A DNA stretch of 64,000 bases, from positions 558,001-622,000 of the forward strand of contig JADDTR010000008.1 of NCBI GenBank assembly GCA_015345905.1, given 5' to 3'. This DNA comes from Aotearoamyces nothofagi. Taxonomy: Eukaryota > Ascomycota > Leotiomycetes > Leotiales > Tympanidaceae. Position 1 is the first letter of the stretch; every line of letters begins with the position of its first letter. The position numbers were made by a program, and so were the translations under genes. The notes beneath the pieces are model-generated. The model ran no database searches. It was not told the origin of the DNA and worked only from the letters and a program-made list of their open reading frames with translations. Shown in pieces: positions 61,713 through 64,000 of the stretch.

Positions 61713-64000
61713 TCACAGTCCATTCGTGCCGGCATGGCCAAAACCGTTCTCGAACCCGACGCCCGAATCAAACACATATTGGGGAATCGCCAGGAATTCT
61801 TCCAGCACCTGCGTCTCGGGAAGGCCCGGCCAGCCCGACGACGTCGGGATATTGCCCGCGCCCAGAAACGCCAGCTCAGCATTTGATTGAAAGGCCCTCG
61901 CCGTGCTGTGGTTTGCATGCGGGTATGACATCTCGCCAATCTGGCCAAGCCCGCCCATGGCCCAGTCGTGAGGATTCTGGGCGCCGACTCGCGGGCCTGG
62001 CGAGATCGAAGTGGTGGCCGTAGGACGCTGTCCAGCTGCAAGCCGCTGATTATTTTGAGCCGTACTGCTTACGGCACTGCTCTTCCACATCGATTGCCAG
62101 TGCTTAAAGTCGTCATACCCCGAAGCCAGAGACGCAGCCGCGGCGCCGACGGCATCCTGTCGCGGCTTCTCGCCGAAAGAATGCAGGCGTGTGAGGGCAC
62201 GCTTGAGCGCCTCGATCAGTAACACCTCCGATCGAGCCGAGTCTCCCGCCGCGGACATGTCGCGAATCATATCTAGGCCGTCCTGCAGCAGCTTCCGGAA
62301 CGGGTCTGACTGGTTCTGGATCGAGTATGCGATCAGGACGAGCAGTGAGGCTCGGCAGGAGCTGTATTCGATATACGAGGCGCGCGCCAGGCCCGATCCG
62401 CTGTCGCGCAGAGAGCCGCAGATCCCCAGTGCTTCCTTTGCGGCTTGGATGCATGCGCTGACTAGTTCTACGCGGCAGGATCCAGGCCTTTGGGTATTTG
62501 GGGTTGTGCGTGTCTGTGTGGTGGCGTCGCTAGGTGTCCGGTTCTCAGAACCCTCTGGGGAATTGCAGTTTGATTGAGACGAGACGTGGTTGAAGAGAAA
62601 GGGGCGTCCAATGAACATGCGGATGAGGCAGTATTCGAGACGGAGGTGCATTGCTGCGCGGAAATGGGGTTTGCTCGCTATCTCGTCGTTGCGTAGCTCG
62701 TCCGGAATCGTTTCCCACCATTGCTCTAACTCCCTTTTCATGCCAAGCAAGTCCGATAAAACGTTTGGGAGATCTTGCTTTTGACAGTTGCGGAGAAGAG
62801 ATCTATAGAAAACAACATCAGTATATCAATCTTTGGTGCAGTCGGGATATTTATTGGCCATACATTGAATTAAAACAATCTTCAAGGCGCTGCGTAAGCT
62901 GAATAGATGCGACCATATGAGAGACGTTAGAATCAACACTATCACCTCGCAAGTCAACCCCATCCTTGGGTAGATCTGAGTCAACATCAGATCGATGTGT
63001 CGAGAGAGGTCGGCCGTGAAAGATAGAGATTTGTCTAAGTTCATTTAGCATTTTTCATTTTGGCCCGGGCTGAGAACGTACCTCTCAAGTGTATATGCCG
63101 TCCACCAGACGCGATTCCGAGTTTCGATCATGGAAGGGCTGAATGCTTCCCCAGCGTACTTTCTATGCATACCATTCTGCATGGCCAGCCGAATAGCGAG
63201 GTTAACGTAAATATATCCCAGACCTGACGCATCGATGGGTAATGCGTAAACGCTAAATAATAAACAAGCTTGGACACTCTCAAGAGACGATGACTCGATA
63301 ATTTCAGGCAGAAGCCGGATAGCCTGCTGATAAAACATAGTCCCAACCTCGTCTTCAGAGAAAATCGGACCAGACTTGTCGGTTACGTTCTGATCCGGAG
63401 AGTCTAGGTACGCGTACTGAGTCCCAATAGCAAGCACAGTAAGGATTATGCTTATTGTTCCAGCGCCCTTAGTGCTGAAATTCTCTGGATCATTATAAAG
63501 CATATCTAATCTTTCCAATAACCAACTCTGGTCGACATAAAAGTAGTGCCTTTCCGCGTATTTGAAGAATATGTTGACCAGAAAAGCGGCTATGGGGTGA
63601 GGTGGGCAGCATGAGATCGCAGCCGTTAGAGTAGAGCCGGAATTGAGCTGTCCGGCCCGCCAGTAGACTGGCACTTCATCATAGTCTTGAGCCACCTGTT
63701 ACAGATATCAGCTTAGGCAGTAAAATAAACAGGTTAGCAAGACGTACTGGAGAATTTGAACTCGTCATGCGATCGTTTATATGACGCTTGATGCGCATAG
63801 AGAAGTTCCAATAGGAAAATTCACCAGAATAATCTGTCCAGACATCAGTACTTTGAAGTACATGACAGGGAAGTTAACGAACGTGTAGTGGTATCTTCAA
63901 CAGGATCAATCGTACAAACTTCCTCTTCGATAGCAAGATCATCCGCCTCTTCAGCATCTAGGTCTGCAGGATGATCGTCACTCGGTCTATCTCTAGAGAT
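61713..64000 (-). CDS. Fungal-specific transcription factor (Zn2Cys6 regulator type), 5' end outside window
   Basis: A nuclear regulator with the fungal-specific transcription factor domain (PF04082 type). Exons seen: 64000-63883 (continues beyond the window), 63833-63748, 63695-63082, 63034-62864, 62802-61713. The visible part starts ISRDRPSDDHPADLDAEEAD. It then reads HYSGEFSYWNFSMRIKRHI, a stretch typical of the linker and middle homology region of these regulators. RNRVWWTAYTLERQISIFHGRP is the classic motif, made by splicing. The C-terminus is Ser/Asn/Gly-rich and ends FGHAGTNGL. The Zn2Cys6 cluster itself would lie upstream and is not in this window. A final 1,090-nt exon is usual. It may control the neighbouring amino-acid genes; that is inference from position only. 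Confidence 0.82.

Noticed and set aside
60796-61716. 306-codon minus-strand frame opposite the HAD gene
   Set aside because: Antisense shadow of the G+C-rich HAD coding region.

Overview
The window is nuclear DNA of a filamentous ascomycete (Pezizomycotina). Genes carry one to eight short introns, mostly 49-110 nt with GTRNGT donors. The set is typical of these fungi: a Ycf1-type ABC transporter, CBF1, GID9, CAF1, a complex I accessory subunit, sugar porters, a Baeyer-Villiger-type monooxygenase and a fungal-specific transcription factor. A block of about 8 kb is extremely A+T- and TpA-rich, as left by repeat-induced point mutation (RIP). I cannot place it below subphylum.

Layout. 1-1,465: no gene, C-rich repeats. 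1,466-7,575 (-): vacuolar ABCC transporter, nine exons. 8,958-9,945 (-): CBF1-type bHLH factor. 11,588-12,979 (+): GID/CTLH ligase RING subunit. 13,869-14,282 (-) and 14,630-16,169 (+): divergent complex I B12 subunit and CAF1 deadenylase. 16,455-17,215 (-): an atypical SDR gene that lacks its middle and changes frame, apparently a pseudogene.

17,560-29,550 is a transposon-rich island. It begins with an AT block bounded by inverted repeats of 171 and 213 bp (17,846-18,016 and 24,768-24,980) and by GTCTAG-motif arrays. Inside it a decayed hAT transposase can be read on the minus strand. An LTR-like stretch follows, then an apparently intact 662-codon orphan gene (25,855-27,843, -) of normal composition. 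A second AT-rich block (28,600-29,143) holds a RIP-riddled protein-kinase gene fragment.

29,971-32,661: a hemerythrin-like protein and a 2-oxoglutarate/Fe(II) oxygenase-like protein, convergent. 36,415-41,070: a small secreted protein, a PEBP-like GPI protein and a sugar porter. 44,502-51,174: a second sugar porter, a BVMO and a classical SDR. 53,306-64,000: threonine aldolase, a DAO-family FAD oxidoreductase, an amino-acid permease, a HAD-family hydrolase and a fungal-specific transcription factor that runs off the window. The last group looks like an amino-acid uptake and catabolism neighbourhood with a possible local regulator; that link is inference.

Exon junctions were set by hand from reading frame, splice consensus and family memory. 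No alignment or expression data were available.
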